Made by a program: the position numbers and the translations under genes
DNA from: Candidatus Equimonas faecalis
GTDB taxonomy: Bacteria; Bacteroidota; Bacteroidia; Bacteroidales; Bacteroidaceae
Direction: 5' to 3'
DNA: 32,410 nt
Assembly: GCA_018066245.1 (NCBI GenBank)
Contig: JAGHRT010000049.1
Location: 1-32,410, forward strand
Shown here: positions 15,767 to 23,833 of the stretch, one piece after another
How the letters are laid out: each line of letters begins with the position of its first letter
How positions within the stretch are numbered: the first letter of the stretch is position 1
The notes under the pieces: generated by a model
The model's input: the letters and a program-made list of their open reading frames with translations, nothing else
Told to the model about the DNA's origin: nothing
Databases searched by the model: none

Positions 15767-15774
15767 TAATTTTG
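15767..15774 (+). promoter_or_regulatory. -7 element of the aspS promoter
   Basis: TAATTTTG at 15767-15774, about 35 bases before the aspS ATG. The -33 region is T-rich but has no clear TTTG. Confidence 0.6.
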
Positions 15775-15808
15775 CAGTCGAATTTCAAACAATACATTAT
15801 ATATTTAC

Positions 15809-17575
15809 ATGTATAGAACAAAAAACTGCGGTGAACTCCGCATTGAAAATGTGGGCGAGAGCGTGACCCTCGCCGGGTGGGTGCAGCGCACCCGTGAACA
15901 TGGTGGACTCATCTTCGTGGACCTCCGCGACCGCTACGGCATCACGCAGCTGGTATTTGACGAGGAGGTGAACGCCGACCTCTGCCACGAGGCCAAGCGC
16001 CTTGGACGCGAATATGTGATTCAGACCGTGGGTGAAGTGCGCGAGCGCTACTCCAAAAACCCCAATATGCCTACGGGCGACATCGAAATCAATGTGACTG
16101 AACTGCGCGTGCTCAACGCTTCGGCCGTACCTCCCTTCACCATTGAAGAGAACACGGACGGTGGCGACGACCTGCGTATGAAATACCGCTATCTGGACCT
16201 GCGCCGTGCTCCGGTGCGTGCCAATCTTGAACTGCGCCACAAGTTCTGCCTGGCCGTGCGCCACTTCCTCGACTCGAAGGGCTTCCTGGAGATTGAGACA
16301 CCGGTGCTGGTGGGCAGCACGCCAGAAGGCGCTCGCGACTTCATCGTGCCCAGCCGTATGAATCCCGGTCAGTTCTATGCTTTGCCGCAGAGCCCGCAGA
16401 CTTTGAAGCAACTTCTTATGGTGGCCGGCATGGACCGCTACTTCCAGATTGTGAAGTGTTTCCGCGACGAAGACCTACGCGCCGACCGCCAGCCGGAGTT
16501 CACGCAGATTGACTGCGAGATGAGTTTCGTGGAACAGAATGACATCATCCGCACTTTTGAGGAGATGACGAAGCATCTCTTCAAGGAGGTACGCGGCGTG
16601 GATTTGGGCGAGGAGCCCTTCCTGCGCATGAGTTGGAACGAGGCTATGCGCCGCTTCGGCAGCGACAAGCCCGATATGCGCTTCGGCATGGAGTTTGTGG
16701 AACTGATGGACGTGCTGAAGGGCAAGAGCGATTTCAGCGTGTTCAATCAGGCAGCCTACATCGGCGGCATCTGCGCCGAGGGTTGCGCAAGCTATACCCG
16801 CAAGCAGATTGACGAACTGACGAACTTCGTGAAGAGCCAGCAGGTGGGCGCCAAGGGCCTCGTCTATGCCCGCGTGGAAGAGGACGGCAACGTGAAGTCC
16901 TCCGTAGATAAGTTCTACACGCAGGAGGTGCTGCAAGAACTGAAGGCCGCCATGCAGGCCAAGCCCGGCGACCTCATCCTCATCCTCAGCGGCGAGGACA
17001 CCATGAAGACGCGCAAGCAGTTGTGCGAACTCCGTCTGCTGATGGGCGAACGCCTCGGCCTGCGCGACAAGAACAAGTTTGCCCTGCTGTGGGTAGTCGA
17101 TTTCCCGATGTTCGAGTGGAGCGACGAGGAAGGCCGACTGATGGCCATGCACCATCCGTTTACGGCTCCGAAGCCCTGCGACGTGCCCAAGCTCGACACC
17201 GACCCCGCCAATGTGCTGGCCGATGCCTACGACATGGTGTGCAACGGCATTGAAGTGGGCGGCGGTTCCATCCGTATCCACGACGCCGTGCTGCAAGCCA
17301 AGATATTCGAGGTGCTGGGCTTCACGCCCGAGAAGGCACAGGAGCAGTTCGGCTTCCTGATGAACGCCTTCAAGTACGGTGCTCCCCCTCACGGTGGCCT
17401 GGCCTACGGCCTCGACCGTTTCGTGAGCATCTTCGCCGGCCTCGACAGCATCCGCGACTGCATCGCCTTCCCGAAGAACAACTCTGGTCGTGACGTGATG
17501 CTCGATGCTCCCAGCTGCGTGGATCAGAAGCAGCTTGACGAGTTGATGCTGGATTTGCGTCCCGTTGAACAATAA
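15809..17575 (+). CDS. aspS: Aspartate-tRNA ligase
   Basis: This 588-residue class II aminoacyl-tRNA synthetase charges tRNA-Asp with aspartate. The N-terminal OB-fold anticodon-binding domain covers about 1-105 ([20 protein letters not shown]). Motif 2 contains [18 protein letters not shown] and motif 3 GLAYGLDRF near the C-terminus. The GAD insertion domain typical of bacterial AspRS lies between them (about 280-420). Length is that of the bacterial type. Whether it is discriminating cannot be told from this sequence alone; no gatCAB genes are in the window. A strong terminator at 17582-17623 ends the unit. Confidence 0.97.
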   Translation: MYRTKNCGELRIENVGESVTLAGWVQRTREHGGLIFVDLRDRYGITQLVFDEEVNADLCHEAKRLGREYVIQTVGEVRERYSKNPNMPTGDIEINVTELRVLNASAVPPFTIEENTDGGDDLRMKYRYLDLRRAPVRANLELRHKFCLAVRHFLDSKGFLEIETPVLVGSTPEGARDFIVPSRMNPGQFYALPQSPQTLKQLLMVAGMDRYFQIVKCFRDEDLRADRQPEFTQIDCEMSFVEQNDIIRTFEEMTKHLFKEVRGVDLGEEPFLRMSWNEAMRRFGSDKPDMRFGMEFVELMDVLKGKSDFSVFNQAAYIGGICAEGCASYTRKQIDELTNFVKSQQVGAKGLVYARVEEDGNVKSSVDKFYTQEVLQELKAAMQAKPGDLILILSGEDTMKTRKQLCELRLLMGERLGLRDKNKFALLWVVDFPMFEWSDEEGRLMAMHHPFTAPKPCDVPKLDTDPANVLADAYDMVCNGIEVGGGSIRIHDAVLQAKIFEVLGFTPEKAQEQFGFLMNAFKYGAPPHGGLAYGLDRFVSIFAGLDSIRDCIAFPKNNSGRDVMLDAPSCVDQKQLDELMLDLRPVEQ

Positions 17576-17581
17576 CATACA

Positions 17582-17623
17582 AGCCCAGTTCTCCTTGGCA
17601 TAAAGGGAGAACTGGGCTTTTTT
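17582..17623 (+). terminator. Rho-independent terminator of aspS
   Basis: AGCCCAGTTCTCC (17582-17594) pairs perfectly with GGAGAACTGGGCT (17606-17618), with an 11-base loop and a run of six T at 17618-17623. Confidence 0.95.
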
Positions 17624-17642
17624 ATAGAACCTGCCTAAAAAC

Positions 17643-18590
17643 ATGAAGAAGGTCTTTGTCTTATTCCTTTTGTTGGCACAAGTCTTCACTCCGATACGGG
17701 CGCAACAAACATTGATAATCTCCGAGACACGCCTGCCATACACCTCGCAGGTGTGGTGGACTGAAGGCGGAAACTGCCAATTGAGCGAACGAAAGATACG
17801 CAAAAACTGGGATGAAGGCCGCCAAATCATCTCACTGGCCTACACCAAGCAGGGATGGTTCGTGACGATGGCCAAGGACACCGACCTCCGCGACCAACAA
17901 ATCAAAATCAGTAATGAATGGCCAGAGAAATGGATTCGTTCCAACTGGGCCGCCGGCTACTATATCACGTCAATGGCCTATGGTAGCGGCGAATGGGCCG
18001 TGGTAATGTCAAAAGGCACGGACTACAAGGAGCAATGCTACTACGGCTACGAATGGACAGATGATGCACAATGGATTCGTCAGAAATGGGACGAAGGGTT
18101 CTACATCACCTCGGCCACCTTCAACGGCAAGTACTGGCACTTCGTGATGTCGCGCACAGCAGCCTACTCCTCGCAAGGCTATGTGTGGGCAAACTCATTC
18201 AGCGCCATGCAGGATAAAGTCAGCGAGAAGTGGGACATCGACCGCAACATCCAGATTCTGGAATACGGCGACGGGGAGTACCTTGGCATCTATTGTGTCT
18301 ATACCGATGACAACGGTCGCGGCCAAGCCTATGTACGCAATCCATCAAGCCTTAAAAACTATATTCAGGAAAAATGGGACGAGGACAAGCAAATTGCGTA
18401 CATCGGCGGCGGCCCTGGAAGTTACACCTCGTCATACTCCGAGGAATACACCACAGGCGATTGTTCCAACACCTACCACAGACCATCGACCACGCACACG
18501 TCTCCGTCTGCTCATCCCAAGTCTTCCCATACGCATCAGCAACCCCCGCCTCCAACCAGACAACAGCCCAACCGAGGTGGAGACAGGTAA
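17643..18590 (+). CDS. Exported WxxxW-repeat protein (DUF7477-like)
   Basis: This 315-residue protein has a signal peptide (1-20, ending IRAQ). Residues 50-260 hold about five repeats of about 46 residues, each opening with a W/I-x3-W-[D/A]-x-G-x-x-I-x-S element, for example IRKNWDEGRQIISLAY, WIRSNWAAGYYITSMAY and WIRQKWDEGFYITSATF. Such repeats are also known in the C-terminal part of plant MUT9-like kinases and in scattered bacterial proteins, and may form a propeller-like fold. Residues 265-315 are a low-complexity tail rich in Ser, Thr, His, Pro and Gln. The protein should sit in the periplasm or outer membrane. It lies 8 bases before truA and may be transcribed with it, but the two functions are not obviously linked. 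Ligand and role are unknown. Confidence 0.75.
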   Translation: MKKVFVLFLLLAQVFTPIRAQQTLIISETRLPYTSQVWWTEGGNCQLSERKIRKNWDEGRQIISLAYTKQGWFVTMAKDTDLRDQQIKISNEWPEKWIRSNWAAGYYITSMAYGSGEWAVVMSKGTDYKEQCYYGYEWTDDAQWIRQKWDEGFYITSATFNGKYWHFVMSRTAAYSSQGYVWANSFSAMQDKVSEKWDIDRNIQILEYGDGEYLGIYCVYTDDNGRGQAYVRNPSSLKNYIQEKWDEDKQIAYIGGGPGSYTSSYSEEYTTGDCSNTYHRPSTTHTSPSAHPKSSHTHQQPPPPTRQQPNRGGDR

Positions 18591-18598
18591 TTTTCACA

Positions 18599-19348
18599 AT
18601 GCGCTATTTCATCAACCTTGCCTACGACGGCGCGGCCTACCATGGATGGCAGGTACAGCCCAACGACATCACTGTGCAGCAAAAGCTCAACGAAGCTCTT
18701 GCCACGGTGCTACGTACCCCCATCGCCACGGTGGGAGCCGGACGCACTGATACCGGCGTGAACGCTGCCTACATGGTGGCTCACTTCGACTGCGACACCC
18801 TACCCTATCCTCCTGAGCAACTCGTCTATAAGCTCAACCGCCTCCTGCCGCCCGACATTGCCATCCACGACATACGCCCCGTGAAGGACGATGCCCACGC
18901 CCGTTTCGCCGCCCTCGCACGCACGTATCATTACTATATCTGCACGCAGAAAGCGCCCTTCCACCGCCACTATGCCATGCGGCTGCCTTTCGCCGTGGAT
19001 TTTGAAAAAATGAACCACGCTGCGGAAATCCTTTTGCAGACGGAGGACTTCACCTCCTTCTCCAAACTCCACACCGACACGAAAACCAACATCTGCCACC
19101 TCACCGCCGCCCATTGGGAAGAGACGGAGCTAGGCCTCTGGCGCTTCACCATCACGGCCGACCGCTTTCTCCGCAATATGGTACGGGCCATCGTGGGCAC
19201 GCTCCTCGACGTGGGGCGCGGCAAAATCTCCGAAGACGACCTCCACCGCATCATCAATGCCCACGACCGCTGTTCCGCCGGCGACAGCGTGATGGGCGAG
19301 GCCCTCTTCCTTGCCAATGTGCGCTATCCTGATGACATTTACCTTTAA
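18599..19348 (+). CDS. truA: tRNA pseudouridine(38-40) synthase
   Basis: This 249-residue protein starts at the ATG at 18599, where the conserved N-terminus MRYFINLAYDGAAYHGWQ begins; the frame is open upstream but only overlaps the preceding gene. It isomerises uridines 38-40 in the anticodon arm of tRNAs. The catalytic motif GAGRTDTGVNA contains D51. The RFLRNMVRAIVGTLLDVG block near the C-terminus is also conserved. Length is normal. It begins 8 bases after the exported repeat protein gene. Confidence 0.95.
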   Translation: MRYFINLAYDGAAYHGWQVQPNDITVQQKLNEALATVLRTPIATVGAGRTDTGVNAAYMVAHFDCDTLPYPPEQLVYKLNRLLPPDIAIHDIRPVKDDAHARFAALARTYHYYICTQKAPFHRHYAMRLPFAVDFEKMNHAAEILLQTEDFTSFSKLHTDTKTNICHLTAAHWEETELGLWRFTITADRFLRNMVRAIVGTLLDVGRGKISEDDLHRIINAHDRCSAGDSVMGEALFLANVRYPDDIYL

Positions 19349-19382
19349 CACGGAATTTGAAAGGGATAGACATATTACGGAA

Positions 19383-19461
19383 GTATATGAGCGGTAAAAC
19401 GGGAGTATATGAGCGGTAAAACGGGAGTATATGAGCGGAAAAACGGGAGTATATGAGGGTA
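19383..19461. repeat. 22-base tandem repeat, about 3.6 copies
   Basis: The unit GTATATGAGCGGTAAAACGG(GA) starts at 19383, 19405, 19427 and 19449 with an exact 22-base period. Copy 3 has one substitution and copy 4 is partial. It lies in the 266-base gap between truA and the convergent EF-G-like gene. It contains no gene and may vary in copy number. Confidence 0.9.
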
Positions 19462-19548
19462 AAGCTTGGAATACGCTGCCGTAAATTCCATTGCGCCACA
19501 TACATTCGTTTCCGCTGTATCAGACTCAAAAACGCCTTATAACAAAAC

Positions 19549-19589
19549 AAGCACCCGAACCTACCACATTCGCGTAGGTCCGGGTGCTT
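19549..19589. terminator. Terminator of the EF-G-like gene (minus strand)
   Basis: AAGCACCCG-A-ACCTAC (19549-19564) pairs with GTAGGT-C-CGGGTGCTT (19574-19589) with one mismatch and a 9-base loop. On the minus strand it is followed by TTGTTTTGTTAT. It may also serve truA on the plus strand, though the T-run there is short. Confidence 0.85.
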
Positions 19590-19614
19590 TGTATTGTACC
19601 AAATAGCGCGGTGG

Positions 19615-21768
19615 CTATTCGTCGTCCTTCTGCTGATTCTCGGCAATGAGCTTCTGCTGTATGTCGCTGGGCACGAGTTCGTAGGAGGCAAACTGCATGA
19701 TGAAGCTGGCGCGGCCACCGGTGAGACTGCTGAGCGTGGTGCTGTAGGAAGCCATCTCCTTGAGAGGCACCTTGGCCTGCAACTTTTCGTAGCCGTTCTC
19801 GCTGCTCATGCCTATCACCATACCACGGCGGCCCTGAATGTCGCTCATAATGTCGCCCATCTTGTCGGAGGGCACGAACACCTCGACGTCGTAGATAGGT
19901 TCGAGCACCTTGGGACCAGCCTCACGGAAGGCCTGGCTGAAGGCATTGCGGCCTGCAAGCATGAAGGAAAGTTCGTTGGAATCCACGGGGTGCATCTTGC
20001 CGTCGTAAACCACTACGCGCACATCGCGGGCATAGCTGCCGGTCAGGGGGCCTTGCTCCAGACGCGACATCACACCCTTGAGGATGGCGGGCATGAAGCG
20101 AGCATCAATGGCACCGCCCACCACGCTGTTGATGAACACGAGCTTGCCGCCCCATTCCAGTTGCACTTCTTCCTTACCTTTGACATTGATACGGATTTCC
20201 TGCCCGCCGAAGTTGTAAGCTACGGGGTCTTCCATGCCATCGAAGTAAGGTTCTACTATGAGATGCACCTCGCCGAACTGGCCGGCTCCGCCCGACTGCT
20301 TCTTGTGGCGGTAATCAGCGCGGGCTGCCTTGGTGATGGTTTCGCGGTAGGGTATGCGCTGTTCTTCAAACTGCACCTGTATCTTGTCCAAGTTCTCCAG
20401 ACGCCACTTGAGGGTGCGGAGGTGGAACTCGCCTTGGCCATGCACGAGAATCTGGCGCAGTTCCTTGCTCTGCTCCACTACCCATGTGGGGTCTTCCTGG
20501 CGCATACGGGTGAGAGCAGCCATCATCTTCTCGGTCTCGGCCTCATTCACGGCCTTGATGGCGCGGGTATATTTGGAATTGGGGTATTTGATAAAATTAA
20601 ACTTATTGTCGCAGTCCTTACCGTTGAGGGTGTTGCCGGTGCGCACGTCCTTCAATTTGACGGTACAGCCGAGATCACCAGCTTCCAACTTCTCCACTTT
20701 GTCGCGGTTGGAGCCAGAGCAGACAAAGATTTGGCCAAGACGCTCCTTGGAACCACGGTCGCCATTGGCAAGGTCATCGCCCTCATGCACGGTGCCGCTC
20801 ATTACCTTGAAGTACTGCACCTCACCGATATGCGGTTCGATACCCGTCTTGTAGAAATAGATGGAAGTGGGGCCGTTGGGATCGAGAGGCACTTCCTCAC
20901 CGCGCGTGTTGTGTTCGGCAGGCATTTCATCCACGAAAGGCACAACGTTGCCAAGGAACTCCATCAGGCGGCCTACGCCCATATTCTTGCCTGCACATAC
21001 GCAGAACACGGGGAAGATGCTGCGCGTCACCATACCCTTGCGGATGCCTTCACGCATTTCATCTTCTGTGAGCTGTTCAGTTTCAAAGAACTTCTCCATG
21101 AGGGTCTCGTCATTCTCGGCAGCAGCTTCCACGAGGGCTTTATGCATCTCGGTGGCTCGTTCCATTTCCGAGGCGGGAATGTCCTCAGCCTTGTAGTCGC
21201 CGCCTTCGGCATCCCACACCAGTTTCTTCATCAGTATCACGTCAATGAGCTCATGGAAGTCGGGGCCACAGTTGATGGGGTACTGCACGGGGACTGCCTT
21301 GGAGCCATAGATGGTCTGCAACTGTTCCAGCACTTGGTCATAGTCGCATTGTTCAGAGTCCAGTTGGTTGATGAGGAAAATGACGGGTTTCTTCAGCTTC
21401 TCGGCATAGCGGAAGTGGTTCTGCGTGCCCACCTCGGGACCGAAGGCTCCGTTGATAAGGAGCACGGCGGTATCGGTTACGGCCAGGGAGCTGACGGCAG
21501 CACCCACGAAGTCGTCACTGCCCGGGCAGTCGATGATGTTGAGCTTCTTGCCCTTCCACTCCACATGGAAAGGTGTGCTGAACACACTGTAGCCATAGTC
21601 CTGCTCCACGGGGAAATAGTCGCTCACAGTGTTCTTCTGTGTAATGCGTCCACGTCGCTGAATCTGGCCAGCATGGAAAAGTAAAGCCTCGGTCAGGGTT
21701 GTCTTGCCTGACCCGTCGTTGCCCAAGAGGGCAATGTTCTTGATGTCATGAGCGGAATACGCTTTCAT
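19615..21768 (-). CDS. EF-G-like translation factor (EF-G2 type) with altered GTPase motifs
   Basis: This 717-residue protein has the five-domain layout of elongation factor G. The ATG at 21768 (MKAYSAHDIKNIALLG) is chosen because a promoter -7 element sits just upstream; a TTG at 21810 would lie on that promoter. G1 is GNDGSGKT (16-23). G3 reads DCPGS in place of DTPGH, so the catalytic histidine is a serine. The switch I RGITI motif is replaced by DYGYSVF. G4 is NQLD rather than NKxD. These changes match the Bacteroides EF-G2 group, in which a second EF-G supports translocation with little or no GTP hydrolysis during carbon starvation. That role is taken from the family, not shown here. The main EF-G gene is not in the window. 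Confidence 0.9.
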   Translation of the reverse strand: MKAYSAHDIKNIALLGNDGSGKTTLTEALLFHAGQIQRRGRITQKNTVSDYFPVEQDYGYSVFSTPFHVEWKGKKLNIIDCPGSDDFVGAAVSSLAVTDTAVLLINGAFGPEVGTQNHFRYAEKLKKPVIFLINQLDSEQCDYDQVLEQLQTIYGSKAVPVQYPINCGPDFHELIDVILMKKLVWDAEGGDYKAEDIPASEMERATEMHKALVEAAAENDETLMEKFFETEQLTEDEMREGIRKGMVTRSIFPVFCVCAGKNMGVGRLMEFLGNVVPFVDEMPAEHNTRGEEVPLDPNGPTSIYFYKTGIEPHIGEVQYFKVMSGTVHEGDDLANGDRGSKERLGQIFVCSGSNRDKVEKLEAGDLGCTVKLKDVRTGNTLNGKDCDNKFNFIKYPNSKYTRAIKAVNEAETEKMMAALTRMRQEDPTWVVEQSKELRQILVHGQGEFHLRTLKWRLENLDKIQVQFEEQRIPYRETITKAARADYRHKKQSGGAGQFGEVHLIVEPYFDGMEDPVAYNFGGQEIRINVKGKEEVQLEWGGKLVFINSVVGGAIDARFMPAILKGVMSRLEQGPLTGSYARDVRVVVYDGKMHPVDSNELSFMLAGRNAFSQAFREAGPKVLEPIYDVEVFVPSDKMGDIMSDIQGRRGMVIGMSSENGYEKLQAKVPLKEMASYSTTLSSLTGGRASFIMQFASYELVPSDIQQKLIAENQQKDDE

Positions 21769-21807
21769 AGCAAAGGGTATTAAGGGGGTTAATAATTTTT
21801 GCAGGGG

Positions 21808-21836
21808 CAAAGATACTAATTTTTTTCAACTACCAA
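21808..21836 (-). promoter_or_regulatory. Promoter of the EF-G-like gene
   Basis: On the minus strand: -33 TTG at 21836-21834, an 18-base spacer, and -7 TATCTTTG at 21815-21808. The ATG is 40 bases downstream. Confidence 0.65.
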
Positions 21837-22062
21837 GGAAATTCCGGACTGTTTTTCGTTTTCTAACCCCTTTTTTGATAATATGGCCTGCTTTTTACGG
21901 TTTAAAAATATAAAAGAGAGATATTTTATTTATGCAAATGGCGCATTGTGTCGCAATGATTTCGTAATTTCGCAGTCGGAAAGCCCAAAGCCCATGTCTC
22001 CCACAGGCCACACGCATCCCCCCCAGCGAAAACATCTAAACTTTACACATTATTTATATAAT

Positions 22063-23487
22063 ATGAAGAAAACCCTTCTATCTTTTCTGGCCTTTGCCAT
22101 GAGCATGGCCGTCATGGCCATTGAACACGTAGATTTGACAGGTGCCGCCGAGCAGGCCGTCAATTCAGTGGTTTACATCAAGGTCACGGTGAACAGCAAA
22201 ACGCAGACCGTGGAGTATTTCGACCCCTTCGAGGATTTCTTTAGCGATCCCTTCGGCGACTTCTTCGGCCGCGGGCAGGGAAACGGTAAGCGCCAGCGCC
22301 AAGTGGAAACGCCCAAGAAGCAAGGCTCAGGCTCCGGTGTCATCCTTTCGGAAGACGGCTACATTGTTACCAACAGCCACGTCGTGGAAGGAGCCGACGA
22401 GATACTGGTGAAGATGAACGACAACCGTGAGTTTGCCGCCCGCATCATCGGGTCGGACAAGAGCACCGACCTCGCCCTCATCAAAGTGGAGGAGAAGGGA
22501 CTGCCCGCCATTCGCGTGGCCGACAGCAATACGCTCAAAGTAGGCGAATGGGTGCTGGCCATCGGCAACCCCTACGGTCTCACATCCACCGTTACGGCAG
22601 GCATCGTCAGTGCCAAGGCCCGCTCCCTCGGCGCACGCCAAAACAGCATCGAGAGCTTCATCCAGACCGATGCCGCCATCAACCCCGGCAACTCCGGCGG
22701 TGCCCTCGTCAATGCCGACGGCGCCCTCGTAGGCATCAACGCCATGCTCTACAGCCAGACGGGCTCCTTCACCGGCTACGGCTTTGCCATCCCCTCCTCC
22801 ATGATGAACAAGGTGGTGGCCGACCTCAAGGAGTTCGGCATGGTGCAACGGGCCAAGCTGGGCATACAGTATCGCGACGTAAGCGCCTACATCGACGAAC
22901 AGCACGGCAAGGACAAGGAAGTCGATCTCGGCACGGTCAGCGGAGCCTACATTGAGGAAGTCGCGGCCGACGGCGCAGCCGAAGAAGCCGGCCTCGAAAA
23001 GGGCGATGTCATCGTCAGCATCGACGGCAAGGAAATCACCAAGAGCGGCGACCTTCAGGAAATCATCGCCGTGAAGCAACCCGGCGACAAGGTGCCAGTC
23101 GTTTATCTCCGCAACAAGAAGCGCCACACCGCCACCGTCACCCTGCTCAACGAACAGGGCAAGGCCTCCAAGCTGGAAATCATCGACGAAGAAGGTCTCG
23201 GAGCCTCACTCCGCCCCGTCAGCGAACAGGAAAAGAAGGAACTCGCCCTCAGCCACGGCCTCGTGGTGCGCACCCTCACGCAGGGCAAGATGAAGGCTGC
23301 CGGCATTGAGAAGGACCTCATCATCCAGAAAGTAAACGGCAAGGAAATGCGCACCGTCGATGACTTCAACGCCGTCGTCAAGGCCGCCAACCTCAGCACC
23401 GACCGCGTGCTTGAAATCCGCGCAGTCACCAAGAGCGGCATCAAGAAGATGTTCCTCGTGGAATTGGAAGACCCCAAGAAGAAATAA
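22063..23487 (+). CDS. HtrA/DegP-family periplasmic serine protease
   Basis: This 474-residue protein starts at the ATG at 22063, where a signal peptide begins (MKKTLLSFLAFAMSMAVMA); the frame is open further upstream without a signal sequence. The trypsin-like domain holds the triad H106 (TNSHVV), D136 (STDLAL) and S211 (NPGNSGG). A Phe/Asp-rich linker at about 53-70 (the DegP LA-loop region) precedes it. Two PDZ domains follow at about 265-360 and 375-470. It should degrade or refold misfolded envelope proteins. A weak promoter-like TAATTTCG lies at 21965-21972. The gene stands alone and ends at the terminator at 23531-23567. Confidence 0.93.
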   Translation: MKKTLLSFLAFAMSMAVMAIEHVDLTGAAEQAVNSVVYIKVTVNSKTQTVEYFDPFEDFFSDPFGDFFGRGQGNGKRQRQVETPKKQGSGSGVILSEDGYIVTNSHVVEGADEILVKMNDNREFAARIIGSDKSTDLALIKVEEKGLPAIRVADSNTLKVGEWVLAIGNPYGLTSTVTAGIVSAKARSLGARQNSIESFIQTDAAINPGNSGGALVNADGALVGINAMLYSQTGSFTGYGFAIPSSMMNKVVADLKEFGMVQRAKLGIQYRDVSAYIDEQHGKDKEVDLGTVSGAYIEEVAADGAAEEAGLEKGDVIVSIDGKEITKSGDLQEIIAVKQPGDKVPVVYLRNKKRHTATVTLLNEQGKASKLEIIDEEGLGASLRPVSEQEKKELALSHGLVVRTLTQGKMKAAGIEKDLIIQKVNGKEMRTVDDFNAVVKAANLSTDRVLEIRAVTKSGIKKMFLVELEDPKKK

Positions 23488-23530
23488 ACACACGACATAC
23501 CCCCCATACACAAGGGGAAGTAATCAGGAT

Positions 23531-23567
23531 AGGAGGCAAATGCTAACCAAAAAGGCATTTGCCTCCT
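23531..23567 (+). terminator. Terminator of the HtrA gene
   Basis: AGGAGGCAAATGC (23531-23543) pairs with GCATTTGCCTCCT (23555-23567), 13 bp with an 11-base loop, followed by GCTTTCACATTT. Confidence 0.8.
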
Positions 23568-23580
23568 GCTTTCACATTTA

Positions 23581-23625
23581 CCATCCCCCCACACCGCCGT
23601 ACAAGCGGTTCCGCATACGGCAGCT
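23581..23625 (-). other. Possible group II intron domain V/VI remnant
   Basis: On the minus strand the segment reads GCCGTATGCGGAACCGCTTG, then TACGGCGGTGTGGGGGG. CCGTA/TACGG and GCG/CGC pair around a GAAC tetraloop with a 3'-side bulge, which resembles domain V of bacterial group II introns followed by the typical GGTGTG run. No reverse transcriptase or 5' intron part is nearby, so it would be an orphan 3' end. Recognition is from pattern memory. Confidence 0.35.
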
Positions 23626-23716
23626 TCGCATTTTCTTATTTCACGGTGTGCGGCAAGTTGCCCCCAGCTTTCCCTTGCCCCCGCCAAGGGTAATGCCCGA
23701 TGCCGGGCGAAGAAAA

Positions 23717-23746
23717 CAAGCCCCGCAGATGGCGCTGCGGGGCTTG
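23717..23746 (-). terminator. Terminator of the Omp28-like gene
   Basis: CAAGCCCCGCAG (23717-23728) pairs perfectly with CTGCGGGGCTTG (23735-23746). On the minus strand it is followed by TTTTCTTCG. Confidence 0.85.
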
Positions 23747-23833
23747 AATACATTGTATTATATCTACGTATGGGTTCTAACCTTGTCTGCTTTCGCTGTG
23801 GAACGGGAAGGGAGAGCTCTCCCGGCTCCTGCT

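Larger units (their letters stand above)
23488..23833. other. Convergent intergenic region with two terminators and an intron-like fragment
   Basis: No gene is seen. The 346 bases hold the HtrA terminator (23531-23567), a fragment resembling group II intron domain V on the minus strand (23581-23625), and the terminator of the Omp28-like gene (23717-23746). Confidence 0.6.

Noticed and set aside
16475-17830. Minus-strand frame of 451 residues opposite aspS
   Set aside because: Composition of an antisense frame and overlap with a certain synthetase gene and its terminator.
19383-19461. CRISPR array
   Set aside because: The 22-base units are contiguous with no spacers and no cas genes are present.
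19594-21684. Plus-strand open frame of 696 residues opposite the EF-G-like gene
   Set aside because: Histidine/alanine/valine-rich antisense shadow without motifs; the minus-strand protein has clear EF-G domains, promoter and terminator.
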